From Mucilaginibacter sp. Bleaf8 (lineage in GTDB: Bacteria > Bacteroidota > Bacteroidia > Sphingobacteriales > Sphingobacteriaceae), in contig NZ_JAHBBK010000006.1 of assembly GCF_018390515.1 (NCBI RefSeq), positions 62,001 to 126,000 of the forward strand: a DNA stretch of 64,000 bases, read 5' to 3'. A program made the translations under genes and the position numbers. Position 1 is the first letter of the stretch. Every line of letters begins with the position of its first letter. Below the pieces are notes generated by a model. That model was given only the letters and a program-made list of their open reading frames with translations, did no database searches and was not told the DNA's origin. Positions 25,863-33,918 of the stretch are shown here, one piece after another.

Positions 25863-26906
25863 TTATTGAGCGAACTCGTTCTTGATACTCTTAATTACGT
25901 ATTCTTTCTTATGTACTATTTCGTGATGAGTAGACAAATACTCCGAAATTTGCATGATCTTATTGATAATATCTTGCCTGCTGATATCCTCACTATTTAA
26001 TATAGGCCGGATTTCGTTTAAATCCACATCACTGAAGTTGTAATGATCGCGCAGAATATTTTTGATATAATCTGTCTTCTTCGTGTCTTCCTGTGCAAAT
26101 TCGGGCGTGATCACTTTAAAATTAAGATGCGTAACCGCCTTTCCGTCGCGGATTTCGAAATCTTTAGCCTTACAGTTGAACCAGCAGTCGGCTTTTTCGT
26201 AAAGCTCTGCTTGCGCCGGCAATAAAACCCGCCGTTTAAAATCGCTGTAGGATGGGTATTTATTTATGATCCCCAGGTTTTCTTTTAGCTGATCCAGAGA
26301 AATGATAAATCCGCCACGCTTTTTCCAGGATGATATGATTTTGTATAATCTCGACGTATATTTCGTTTCGGCATTCTGTGCAATTTCGTAGATATACCGG
26401 GTGTAATTGATCGGTTTAGACGAAAAGTCTTTGTCTATTTCAATCAGTTTATGGGCAACTACTTTCTCCATATCAATAGATACGAAAGAAGAATAATCGG
26501 CATGTGCCGGAATATCGGCGCTGAAGAGGTTGGTTACCCGAATCCGCTCCTTTTTTTCCTTTGTAGTGTAAGGCAGCTCCAGTACAATAGAGGCCATTTC
26601 TTTAATGGCTTTTTTTACATCCTTATATTGCTCTGGCCTGCTGATATCTTTTAATGGAATATTGATCCGTACTTTATCGCTGCTGGTGAAAAGATCCAGC
26701 TGCTGATAGTTCAGGTTTTTCATCGACATGTTGATGGGTTCCTGAAGATAATACATGATAGCCGTAAAAATACGCTCCTGGAATAAAGTATAGTTGTATA
26801 TCGCGTTAGTAATCCGGTTTGGCTGAATTACATAGTTCCTTACTTCCGGTAACATGACCAGTTTCTGCTTTTTCGCTGTTTTTTTTACAACTTTCTTTTT
26901 TTCCAT
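25863..26906 (-). CDS. Rep_3/RepB-family replication initiator
   Basis: 347 residues, cytosolic, with a Lys-rich N-terminus (MEKKKVVKKTAKKQK). The body matches the two-winged-helix initiators of iteron plasmids: VIQPNRITNAIYNYTLFQERIFTAIMYYLQ near residue 27-55 (the conserved 'N-x-L…x-R-K…' opening helix), KDVKKAIKEMASI, INYTRYIYEIAQNAETKYTSRLYKIISSW near 165-195 and GGFIISLDQLKENLGI, the second winged helix. It is transcribed toward the iteron array. It would bind the repeats and open the origin. A C-terminal extension (about 280-347) is helical and may mediate dimerisation. Length is slightly above typical small-plasmid Rep proteins. Confidence 0.85.
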   Translation of the reverse strand: MEKKKVVKKTAKKQKLVMLPEVRNYVIQPNRITNAIYNYTLFQERIFTAIMYYLQEPINMSMKNLNYQQLDLFTSSDKVRINIPLKDISRPEQYKDVKKAIKEMASIVLELPYTTKEKKERIRVTNLFSADIPAHADYSSFVSIDMEKVVAHKLIEIDKDFSSKPINYTRYIYEIAQNAETKYTSRLYKIISSWKKRGGFIISLDQLKENLGIINKYPSYSDFKRRVLLPAQAELYEKADCWFNCKAKDFEIRDGKAVTHLNFKVITPEFAQEDTKKTDYIKNILRDHYNFSDVDLNEIRPILNSEDISRQDIINKIMQISEYLSTHHEIVHKKEYVIKSIKNEFAQ

Positions 26907-27113
26907 ACCCGTAAATATCTCCCACAGACAACTGCTTTATAGCTTGGCTGTCTTATAACATCGTTCAGAATTTTAAAGATAGAGATTTTTTATATTTTTC
27001 AATTGTAAACACCCGAATAAGCACTGTTGGTTTCCCCTACCCTGCTCACCTGATAATGTATTTCAAAGTACTTTTTATTGTTTAGCTTATAAGTATTTTG
27101 TAATTCCCGAAAA

Positions 27114-27150
27114 ATAAAAAAACCTTCCAACACTCGCTGCCGGAAGGTTT
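27114..27150 (-). terminator. Hairpin terminator upstream of rep on the minus strand
   Basis: AACCTTCC (27121-27128) pairs with GGAAGGTT (27142-27149) around a 13-nt loop, with a run of A residues on the left, read as T's on the minus strand. Minus-strand transcription coming from beyond 27150 would end about 210 bp before the rep start. No protein gene on that strand lies upstream, so it may end a small RNA or act as an attenuator in the rep leader. Confidence 0.6.
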
Positions 27151-27172
27151 CAACCTAAACCTTATCACAATT

Positions 27173-27190
27173 GCAGACGAGGACGTCTGC
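27173..27190. repeat. Short GC-rich perfect hairpin
   Basis: GCAGACG (27173-27179) and CGTCTGC (27184-27190) with a 4-nt AGGA loop. It stands out from its AT-rich surroundings in the 578-bp gap between rep and the recombinase gene (26907-27484). It could be part of a small RNA, or a relic of a mobile repeat. Nothing else in that gap could be called. Confidence 0.4.
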
Positions 27191-27484
27191 GCTTCAAATA
27201 TGCATGACCAGTTTTGTGTATCCAAATTACAATTATTAATGGGTTATAAAAAAAAGTAATAACCGGGTTTAAAAGGCTTCCTGATCAGACAGCTTATAGA
27301 CGATTCAAATATTGCATTCTCAAATTACGCTTTTCACAAAAATGATCTAAAAATACTGACTCCATAATTATAAATGCTTTATGAATGAAAACAGGCAAGC
27401 CGCATAACATGGGTGTCAAGATCGCAATCAGCGTTTTACAAAGCTTGAACGTCCGTTTCAGCTTTGTAATTATTATATTTGTGT

Positions 27485-28165
27485 ATGACAAAACAGCAGT
27501 TGATTGCCTATTACCGGGTAAGTACAGCCGGTCAGGGGAAGTCGGGATTGGGACTGGAGGCGCAACGTAGCTCTGTCAACAGGTTTCTTAGAGTAGACCA
27601 ACAGGTGCTCAAAGAATTTATTGAAATAGAAAGCGGGAAGAACAATAACAGACAAGTATTAAAGGAAGCGCTGGCTTATGCCCATAAGCATAAAGCAACA
27701 CTCGTTATTGCCAAGTTGGATCGCTTGGCCAGAAACGCAGCCTTTATATTTGCACTGCGCGACAGTGGCGTAAACTTTGTTTGCGCAGATATGCCGGAAG
27801 CTAATACACTTACCATAGGTATTTTTGCAACCCTTGCTCAGTATGAGCGCGAATTAATCAGCGAAAGAACTAAAAAAGCGTTAGCTGCAAAAAAGGAACA
27901 AGGTTTCACTTTAGGCAAACCTGAAAACTTAACCCTTGCCGCAGGGCGCAAAGGTGCAGACACGATGCGGCGTAAAGCTTTAACCAATGACCATAACCGC
28001 AGGGCATCGGCTATGATTAACAATTTGCGTGCAGCTGGCCATACCTGGACTTCAATTGCCAGTCAGCTTAATGCGTTTGGCTTTCACACCAGTCAGGGTA
28101 AGCAATTTCGTGTGGTACAGGTACAGCGCATCTTTAAAAACTTTTCTCCTTCTACAGGTCCTTAA
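27485..28165 (+). CDS. Serine recombinase (resolvase/invertase family)
   Basis: 226 residues from ATG 27485; a TTG two codons earlier is less likely. The N-terminal catalytic domain (1-140) shows LIAYYRVSTAGQGKSGLGLEAQ with Ser13 as nucleophile, then VIAKLDRLARNAAF with the catalytic arginines, and GIFATLAQYERELISERTKKAL at the long helix E. The C-terminal part (about 180-215, HTWTSIASQLNAFGFHTSQGKQF) is a helix-turn-helix DNA-binding domain. It would resolve multimers or mediate site-specific integration. Its position beside rep and the iterons suits a plasmid resolvase. No crossover site (res/att) was identified. Confidence 0.88.
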   Translation: MTKQQLIAYYRVSTAGQGKSGLGLEAQRSSVNRFLRVDQQVLKEFIEIESGKNNNRQVLKEALAYAHKHKATLVIAKLDRLARNAAFIFALRDSGVNFVCADMPEANTLTIGIFATLAQYERELISERTKKALAAKKEQGFTLGKPENLTLAAGRKGADTMRRKALTNDHNRRASAMINNLRAAGHTWTSIASQLNAFGFHTSQGKQFRVVQVQRIFKNFSPSTGP

Positions 28166-28519
28166 GATATTTATGTTTTTTAAACACTAATTATCATCAT
28201 TGTAAAAAGGTAATAAATTATAGGTTAATCCGTTTTAACCATTGGCCGCCTCGCCACTTAAATATACTGATAATGCAACACCCATGTAATATTAGAAGTA
28301 TGGTGTATAAAGCACTACCTTGTTCTGCGTTAAGCGGTTTTAGTAGCCGCTATACTATAAGCTGAAAGTAATGCCTTACCAGATTACAATTAATCCGGAA
28401 GAAAAAATCAGAACACTATTTTCACTTATTTGTTATAGGTGAATATCTAAGCATACAATTGTAAATACATTTAAATAGGGTTGCACAAAGCAGCCCAGGC
28501 TTGACACAACTAAACCTGT
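28166..28519. other. Intergenic region before the second vgrG
   Basis: 354 bp, AT-rich, no supported gene. It should contain the promoter of the second T6SS module. The sequence just before the vgrG ATG shows no similarity to that before the first vgrG, so the duplication did not include a promoter. Confidence 0.5.
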
Positions 28520-29717
28520 ATGGAAGAGAAGATCCGAGTAGATATCAATATAGAAGGTACGCCCATAGCCCACTTTTCGAGCTTTACGCTCAACCAGCGC
28601 TTCAACGAGCACCACACCTTCGAACTGCGGCTGAACCATGACCAGATCGAGGGCACCAACCACATTACGCTCGAAAGGTCCAAAGCCTTTATCGGTAAAA
28701 ACATCACCGTACAGTTCGGCACCCTGCTGGGTAAAGAAAACCAGTTCACCGGCAAGATCACCCGCGTGGAGATCTCCCAGAGCCACGGCTTTCAGGGTGA
28801 TATCCTGATCAGCGGCTTCAGCCCCTCTATCCTTTTGGACCGCGGGCCTGACCTGGGCTCTTACCTCAATAAAGACCTGAAAACCATCCTGCAGCAGGCC
28901 ACCGCCGATGCTCCGCAGAATGATCTGAACTTCCAGGTTAAACCCGCTTACACCTCACCCATCGATTATATCATCCAGTACCGCGAAAGCGACTTCGAGT
29001 TTATCAACCGCCTTTCGGCCGAGTACCATGAATGGTTTTACTACGATGGCACCCGGCTCAACTTCGGCAAGCCCGATAAGCTGGAAGAAGTAAGCCTGGT
29101 ATACGGCCGTGATCTGCACAGTTTGCAGTACGGCATGCAGATTGCGCCGCTCAAATACCAGAAGTTTGCCTATCACTCACCGCAGGATCAATTGTTCAGT
29201 GCACAGCCTGCGGCAGCAGCCGCCTCTTCGCCTGACCTGGCGCACGTGGTGGATGCCTCCAACCAGGTGTTCAGCAAGCGCTACAACGGGCCGTTGAACG
29301 TGCGCATCAACTCCCAGAAAGAGATCGATACGTTTGTGAACGATGAGCACAGCGCCCTGGTATCCGAGCTACTGAGCATCATGGGCAACGGCGATAACCC
29401 GGAGGTGGGTTTGGGCAAGGTGGTGCACATCAGCACCAGTATGCGGGCCGAGAACGGTTTCCAGGTGCAGGACTTTGGCAAGTTTCTGGTGACCTCGGTG
29501 TATCACCAGCTGGATGGCGTGGGCCATTACCAGAACACGTTTGAAGGCGTATCGGCGGACAGTGAAAAGATCAGCGTTAAGGAAGCGCAGAAGCCGTTTG
29601 CAGACATGCAGCTGGCAACGGTGGTAGACAATGACGACCCCAAGGGACAGGGCCGCATCAAAGTGCAGTTCAAGTGGCAGTGCACCAGTAACGATCCTAC
29701 CGAATGGCTTAGGGTGG
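28520..29717 (+). repeat. Long direct repeat with 4681-5878 (vgrG trunk)
   Basis: Partner of the repeat at 4681-5878, gap-free over 1198 bp in the parts compared. Examples of differences are silent, such as GAG/GAA (Glu), ATC/ATT (Ile) and GCT/GCC (Ala), scattered a few per hundred bases. Such a long homologous pair in the same orientation could recombine and delete or amplify the 24 kb between. Confidence 0.95.
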
Positions 29718-30394
29718 TGAGCCCCAATGCCGGGCATGGCGATACGGGCAAAAACCGTGGCTTTTTGGTAGTTCCAGAAAAAGGTGACCAGGTAATTGTG
29801 GGCTTTGAGGAAGGAAATGTTGCCCGCCCGATGGTTTTTGGTAGTGTATACCACAGCAATAGCGTAGATAGCAGCAGCTTTGTGAACAGCAATATTAAAG
29901 GCATGACTTCCCGACGGGGTAGCGCCCTGATATTTGACGATCGGGGTCATCATTTAACTTTGGGCACCAATGCCGCCAACTTTGTGAACATTAAAAACGG
30001 ACCGGCGTCACTAACCGCCCAGGCAGGCAGCAAAATTGTTATACACACCGGCGACAGCACTATAACGCTTGAAAAAAACGGTTCCATATCTATCACCGGT
30101 AAAAATATATCTATCAATGGCAGCGAAAGTATAGATATACAATCGCCCAAAATCACAATGGGTAATATTGCGGGCCAAGGCGCTACTGCAGAACAACAAG
30201 CAGGAGCCACGCAAACTATTGATATTAAGGGCAAAGCCATTACTATAGAGGGCGAAGATACGCTGAATGAAAAATCAAAGGCACTTACGGCCAACGGTAC
30301 GGAATCACATAGTATAAGCTCAGGGAAATCGGTTAAGGTTTCTGGCGGCCAATTAACAGATATATCAGCTACAACGGTTAAAATAAATTCTTAA
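28520..30394 (+). CDS. vgrG: T6SS spike protein VgrG/TssI (copy 2)
   Basis: 624 residues. Codons 4 to about 400 encode the same protein as the vgrG at 4681, covering the base and the front of the OB fold. Past EWLRVV it diverges: SPNAGHGDTGKNRGFLVVPEKGDQVIVGFEEGNVARPMVFGSVY completes the OB fold, and a different needle follows (MTSRRGSALIFDDRGHHLTLG…, then Gly/Ser/Ile repeats such as IDIQSPKITMG). The PAAR cargo gene starts 3 bp after the stop. The second spike therefore carries a different payload on the same docking platform. Confidence 0.95.
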   Translation: MEEKIRVDINIEGTPIAHFSSFTLNQRFNEHHTFELRLNHDQIEGTNHITLERSKAFIGKNITVQFGTLLGKENQFTGKITRVEISQSHGFQGDILISGFSPSILLDRGPDLGSYLNKDLKTILQQATADAPQNDLNFQVKPAYTSPIDYIIQYRESDFEFINRLSAEYHEWFYYDGTRLNFGKPDKLEEVSLVYGRDLHSLQYGMQIAPLKYQKFAYHSPQDQLFSAQPAAAAASSPDLAHVVDASNQVFSKRYNGPLNVRINSQKEIDTFVNDEHSALVSELLSIMGNGDNPEVGLGKVVHISTSMRAENGFQVQDFGKFLVTSVYHQLDGVGHYQNTFEGVSADSEKISVKEAQKPFADMQLATVVDNDDPKGQGRIKVQFKWQCTSNDPTEWLRVVSPNAGHGDTGKNRGFLVVPEKGDQVIVGFEEGNVARPMVFGSVYHSNSVDSSSFVNSNIKGMTSRRGSALIFDDRGHHLTLGTNAANFVNIKNGPASLTAQAGSKIVIHTGDSTITLEKNGSISITGKNISINGSESIDIQSPKITMGNIAGQGATAEQQAGATQTIDIKGKAITIEGEDTLNEKSKALTANGTESHSISSGKSVKVSGGQLTDISATTVKINS

Positions 30395-30397
30395 GCT

Positions 30398-31474
30398 ATG
30401 GGCAAACCGGCAGCACGGGCATTAATTGATAAGGGAGCACATACGGGTCCTATTACCAAGGGTAGCGAAAATGTGATGATTGGCGGCAAACCCGCAGCAA
30501 GAGTTGGCGATCCGTTAAAGTGCTCTTCTCATGGAGAAGCTTCTATTGTTGAGGGGTCGAAAACGGTGCTGATTAATGGTAAACCGGCCGCGCGAATGGG
30601 CGATAAAACCAGTTGTGGTACCCCTCCGGCCACTCCTCCAAAGGGTGCTGAAGACAAAATGACGGTATTAACGGCGGCAAAAAACACAAATAAAGACGGC
30701 ACCGTAAAAACACAATACCCCGACAACCTTACGGTTAAAGCATTATATGTTGAATACGGCCTGAAAGACAAAACCAAAAACGGTGACTATGACCAGGCTG
30801 CCGCTGGCTTTGGCTTAATGGATTTTAAAGCTAAAGGTGAAAAAGAACTTTTTGGGAAAGGCAACGGCGGTATTGGCGGCAGTGCAGGGATGTCTGTATT
30901 AAAGGGCGAAGGCGCGGCCGCTATGTATGGCAGCAATGGCCAGTATGGGTTTGAAACCACCGCTAAAGGCTCTGTTTATTCTGGTGAAGCCGAAGGGTAC
31001 ATCGGCACCGAAAAGATGAAATATATAGCTGCAAAAGCAGAAGGACAAGCTTTCACTGCCGAACATGAAGCTACAGCCGAGCTTTACACAGGTGGAGCCG
31101 ATAATAAGTATGGTTTCAATTTACAATCGACAGAAAACTTTGCGGCTGTAAAAGGTTCAGTGAAAGCATCGTCTGATGTGGTTAAAACCAGTGGTTCAGT
31201 TGAAAAGAATGACAAGAAAACTAAACTAAGCTTAGGTGTTAGCGGTGATGCCGGTTCAGGAGGATGGGATTTAGGATTAGGTGGTTGGGTAGACACTGAT
31301 GATTATGCCGCAAACGTAAAAGCCAAGCTTGGTGCACACGTTGTATTCGGTTTAAAAATAGACTTGGATTTAACCGTGAACTTTAAACCGTTGGTAGATC
31401 TATATCATTATTTTAGGCCGGCCACTAAACCTGGAACTATTTTAACCGGATGCCAAACCGTTTTAATTGGCTAA
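30398..31474 (+). CDS. PAAR-repeat T6SS cargo protein with beta-rich C-terminal domain
   Basis: 358 residues starting 3 bp after vgrG2. The N-terminus (1-80) is a PAAR-like cone: GPITKGSENVMIGGKPAARVGD, KCSSHG, then GSKTVLINGKPAARMGDKTSCG. Residues 105-330 are Gly/Ala/Lys-rich with alternating strands (GSVYSGEAEGYIG, AKAEGQAFTAEHEATAELYTG, AAVKGSVKASSDV) and a hydrophobic segment FGLKIDLDLTVNFKPLVDLYHYF near the end. The last residues, GTILTGCQTVLIG, repeat the PAAR hairpin motif. I do not recognise the middle as a known toxin. The next gene is a membrane protein, which would fit a membrane-acting effector; that is inference. Confidence 0.7.
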   Translation: MGKPAARALIDKGAHTGPITKGSENVMIGGKPAARVGDPLKCSSHGEASIVEGSKTVLINGKPAARMGDKTSCGTPPATPPKGAEDKMTVLTAAKNTNKDGTVKTQYPDNLTVKALYVEYGLKDKTKNGDYDQAAAGFGLMDFKAKGEKELFGKGNGGIGGSAGMSVLKGEGAAAMYGSNGQYGFETTAKGSVYSGEAEGYIGTEKMKYIAAKAEGQAFTAEHEATAELYTGGADNKYGFNLQSTENFAAVKGSVKASSDVVKTSGSVEKNDKKTKLSLGVSGDAGSGGWDLGLGGWVDTDDYAANVKAKLGAHVVFGLKIDLDLTVNFKPLVDLYHYFRPATKPGTILTGCQTVLIG

Positions 31475-31483
31475 TTAATATCT

Positions 31484-31918
31484 ATGAAAATTTTATGCTG
31501 GCTAATTTTTACAGGGTTAAACTTCTGGCTATTATTTTTCTTCACGAAAAAGTTTGAAAGGCCTGTATTATTGAAAATATTCGCTTGGGGTATACCTGCA
31601 TTATTTGTTATAGCATTGGCTATTATACTATTGATAGGCGTTACTAAGCTGCCAACAGGCGATATATTTGAGTTCTTTTTCTTTTCATCCATATTCGCCT
31701 TACTGGTTGTTCTCATGATCAATTTAGTCAATCAGTTCTTTTTTTATATGGTTGATACGGTTGTATCTTTTCATCAAAAAAACAATACTGCCAACCTTGA
31801 CCGTCAGCCGGTAAAATTCCTGGTATCTAATCAAGACACCCTGAAGCGGGCAGCAACCATTATATGGTTTTTAGGATCTGCTTTGATGCTTTATGGTATC
31901 TGGCTCGGAAAAAAGTAA
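31484..31918 (+). CDS. Four-helix membrane protein, possible immunity protein to the PAAR cargo
   Basis: 144 residues with four predicted spans (about 3-20, 30-52, 62-88 and 122-140) and a basic cytoplasmic-type loop (QKNNTANLDRQPVKFLVSNQDTLKRA). It starts 9 bp after the PAAR cargo gene. Small inner-membrane proteins in this position are often immunity to pore-forming or membrane-targeting T6SS effectors. No family recognised, and the role is inferred from position. Confidence 0.5.
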   Translation: MKILCWLIFTGLNFWLLFFFTKKFERPVLLKIFAWGIPALFVIALAIILLIGVTKLPTGDIFEFFFFSSIFALLVVLMINLVNQFFFYMVDTVVSFHQKNNTANLDRQPVKFLVSNQDTLKRAATIIWFLGSALMLYGIWLGKK

Positions 31919-31939
31919 ATCACTCACTAACAAACACCC

Positions 31940-32608
31940 ATGAAAACAAAAATTTTCTGCATATTAATTACAGCTATTGTAAGTTCGTGCCAGTTAAACG
32001 GAAACGCAAAATCAAATATGGAAAACGACACCTCCCAGTCTGACAGTACAGCTTCGGGCAACAACAGCACAGAGCAAAAACAACCAGCAATTCCCTTTCC
32101 GTTGAACAGCGGCTTTTCTGATGATTATTTGAAAGCTACATTTTGGAAATGCAATTACAGCTCGGCCGGACCAGAACATGCTTACTGGGTTATACTGCCT
32201 AATACCATCAAGCCTACGTCGGTTGATCCTAAGCCACTGCCACAAGTGGGACTCAACAATATCGGCATCTATAATGTGATTGATAAAACTTTGCCTTACA
32301 TAGAGGTATGGGTAGCCTACGAAACTGTGAAGGACAAGCAAACCCCAACAGAATGGCTATTGAACAAGCTACGTATCACTGGCGAAAAGGTACTCAACCA
32401 AAATGAGATCAACTACCCCAACGGGCAAAAAAACCTGGATGTACTTACCGTAAAAACTATTGGAAACGGTGAAAGGGTAATCAGCCGTTTTACAGGTGTG
32501 AGTAAAGGAAACAATTATTATGTGCTGAAAGCATCAGCCAACGAAAAAAACTATGCATCACAGGCAAACACTATTTTTCATATTGTATCACACTGGGGGT
32601 TAAAGTAA
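31940..32608 (+). CDS. Lipoprotein sharing a domain with the downstream cytosolic protein
   Basis: 222 residues. The N-terminus MKTKIFCILITAIVSSC gives a lipobox with Cys17, followed by a Ser/Asn/Gln linker to about residue 60. The domain YLKATFWKCNYSSAGPEHAYW…, PTEWLLNKLRITGEKVLNQNEI and LDVLTVKTIGNGERVISRF recurs in the next gene as YLKSNFWKCNFTSAEKPLQYW, SDWLLKKLAIMGETILNVREI and LDVLTYRQWPGGEEMISRF. The lipoprotein would stand in the periplasm, its relative in the cytosol. Position after the PAAR cargo suggests immunity or delivery support. Function unknown. Confidence 0.6.
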   Translation: MKTKIFCILITAIVSSCQLNGNAKSNMENDTSQSDSTASGNNSTEQKQPAIPFPLNSGFSDDYLKATFWKCNYSSAGPEHAYWVILPNTIKPTSVDPKPLPQVGLNNIGIYNVIDKTLPYIEVWVAYETVKDKQTPTEWLLNKLRITGEKVLNQNEINYPNGQKNLDVLTVKTIGNGERVISRFTGVSKGNNYYVLKASANEKNYASQANTIFHIVSHWGLK

Positions 32609-32615
32609 AGTGAAT

Positions 32616-33782
32616 ATGATAGCCGAAAATTTGGTTTTTCCTGTTGAGCAGACCTTACCGGTATCTTACCTCAAGTCAAACTTCTGGAAGTGTAATTTCA
32701 CATCTGCCGAAAAACCCTTGCAATACTGGATACTTCTGCCTAACAACGTTAAGGTAATCAATGTTAATGCTATAGAGCACCCAGAACTAAGACTTACCGT
32801 ACTGGGACAATACAGTACGGTTGATGATTCTGCATATATGGAGGTGCAGGTACTGTATGAGCATATTAGATATGACCTGAACCCATCTGACTGGCTATTA
32901 AAGAAGCTGGCCATAATGGGCGAAACCATTCTAAATGTAAGGGAAATTAAGGGAACAAGTACCGGCAAATATCTTGATGTACTCACCTACAGGCAATGGC
33001 CGGGAGGCGAAGAAATGATATCACGTTTCACTGTGCTTAAAGACTCGGATGCAAATCTATCCGGTGCCAATATATTCTGCGTAAAAGCATCCTGCTTGCA
33101 GGAAAATTATAATGAATGTGCTTATACGCTGCTGCAAATTGCAGGTAACTGGGACTTTATACATAAATCAAACTGGCAGATGGCCGAACTCCTGTACCCG
33201 TTTGAATATGACTTCACCGAGAAGGTTTCGTTTTATGTACCCGAATCCTGGGATATTAAATTTGAAACAGATAACAGTAAAACCTTTTCCCGCTTCCTGC
33301 TTACTCATGACGTTTCAGGTGAAAACAAGGGCATAATTAACGCACACTTTTATAGTCAATCAGCAGCGGCACGTGCAAATGAAATTTATGAGAAGTCTTT
33401 TGGCAGATTGTCAGATTTTAAGTCAACAATAAGCCCGTTGACCCCTGAAAGTACATTGAACCCATCCATAGCCGAACTTTGTGTGGCTACCGGTACCATT
33501 AAGTATGAAGAAGAACAAAGTGCTGCATATTTGAAGTTATACATACTTAAAACAACGGCGGGCTGGTATTATTTTGAACAGGTAGGGCCAAATCCAAATT
33601 TGGAAAATGATTTTTGGGAAGTAAATAAAAGAGCAATGGAAATGATCATCGACTCATTTAACAATCTGGAGTTTACCCAAACAGAGCCGGTAAAACAAGC
33701 TGTAAACAAACCGCTTATAGAAGAGGCCCCGGTTGAAAAAAAGAGTTGGCTTCCTCCCGGCTGGAAAAGCTTTCTTGAATAA
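32616..33782 (+). CDS. Cytosolic two-domain T6SS-linked protein with W-L-P-P-x-W tail
   Basis: 388 residues from ATG 32616, with GTG 32610 as the alternative; neither gives a signal peptide. Domain 1 (about 10-165) is the same domain as in the lipoprotein just upstream. Domain 2 (about 190-345, YDFTEKVSFYVPESWDIKFETDNSKTFSRFLLTH…) has the look of a DcrB/DUF1795-type fold, the fold used by Eag chaperones that load T6SS effectors; I hold this loosely. After a Glu/Pro/Val linker it ends KKSWLPPGWKSFLE, the tail also seen on two proteins in the first T6SS module. It could be a chaperone or adaptor for the PAAR cargo. Confidence 0.55.
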   Translation: MIAENLVFPVEQTLPVSYLKSNFWKCNFTSAEKPLQYWILLPNNVKVINVNAIEHPELRLTVLGQYSTVDDSAYMEVQVLYEHIRYDLNPSDWLLKKLAIMGETILNVREIKGTSTGKYLDVLTYRQWPGGEEMISRFTVLKDSDANLSGANIFCVKASCLQENYNECAYTLLQIAGNWDFIHKSNWQMAELLYPFEYDFTEKVSFYVPESWDIKFETDNSKTFSRFLLTHDVSGENKGIINAHFYSQSAAARANEIYEKSFGRLSDFKSTISPLTPESTLNPSIAELCVATGTIKYEEEQSAAYLKLYILKTTAGWYYFEQVGPNPNLENDFWEVNKRAMEMIIDSFNNLEFTQTEPVKQAVNKPLIEEAPVEKKSWLPPGWKSFLE

Positions 33783-33853
33783 ATGCAGGTTTATTAAGTT
33801 AACAGGAGAGTTCCCAAGAGTAAGCTCAGCTATCATATAAACAGCTGATATAA

Positions 33854-33907
33854 GTTAATAATTATAGCTTGCATAACAGCTTTATATGCAGGCTATAATT
33901 AGTTAAC
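33854..33907. terminator. Long hairpin between convergent genes
   Basis: TAATTATAGC (33859-33868) pairs with GCTATAATTA (33892-33901), TGCATA (33870-33875) with TATGCA (33885-33890), and GTTAA/TTAAC extend the base with a bulge. The T6SS module ends on the left and the beta-barrel gene ends on the right, so it suits bidirectional termination, although it lacks a clean T-run. Confidence 0.55.
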
Positions 33908-33918
33908 AGTGTTTCGAT

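Noticed and set aside
27294..27491. Open frame on the minus strand upstream of rep
   Set aside because: 65 codons with no recognisable domain, overlapping the start of the recombinase gene on the other strand. A non-coding RNA or leader is more likely.
27485..28165. Phage or integrative-element integrase with att sites
   Set aside because: The protein is a small resolvase-type serine recombinase, not a large serine integrase or tyrosine integrase. I found no flanking direct repeats that could be att sites.
4681..29717. Composite transposon bounded by the vgrG repeats
   Set aside because: The repeats are direct, follow protein-coding boundaries and contain no transposase. Duplication of a gene domain explains them.
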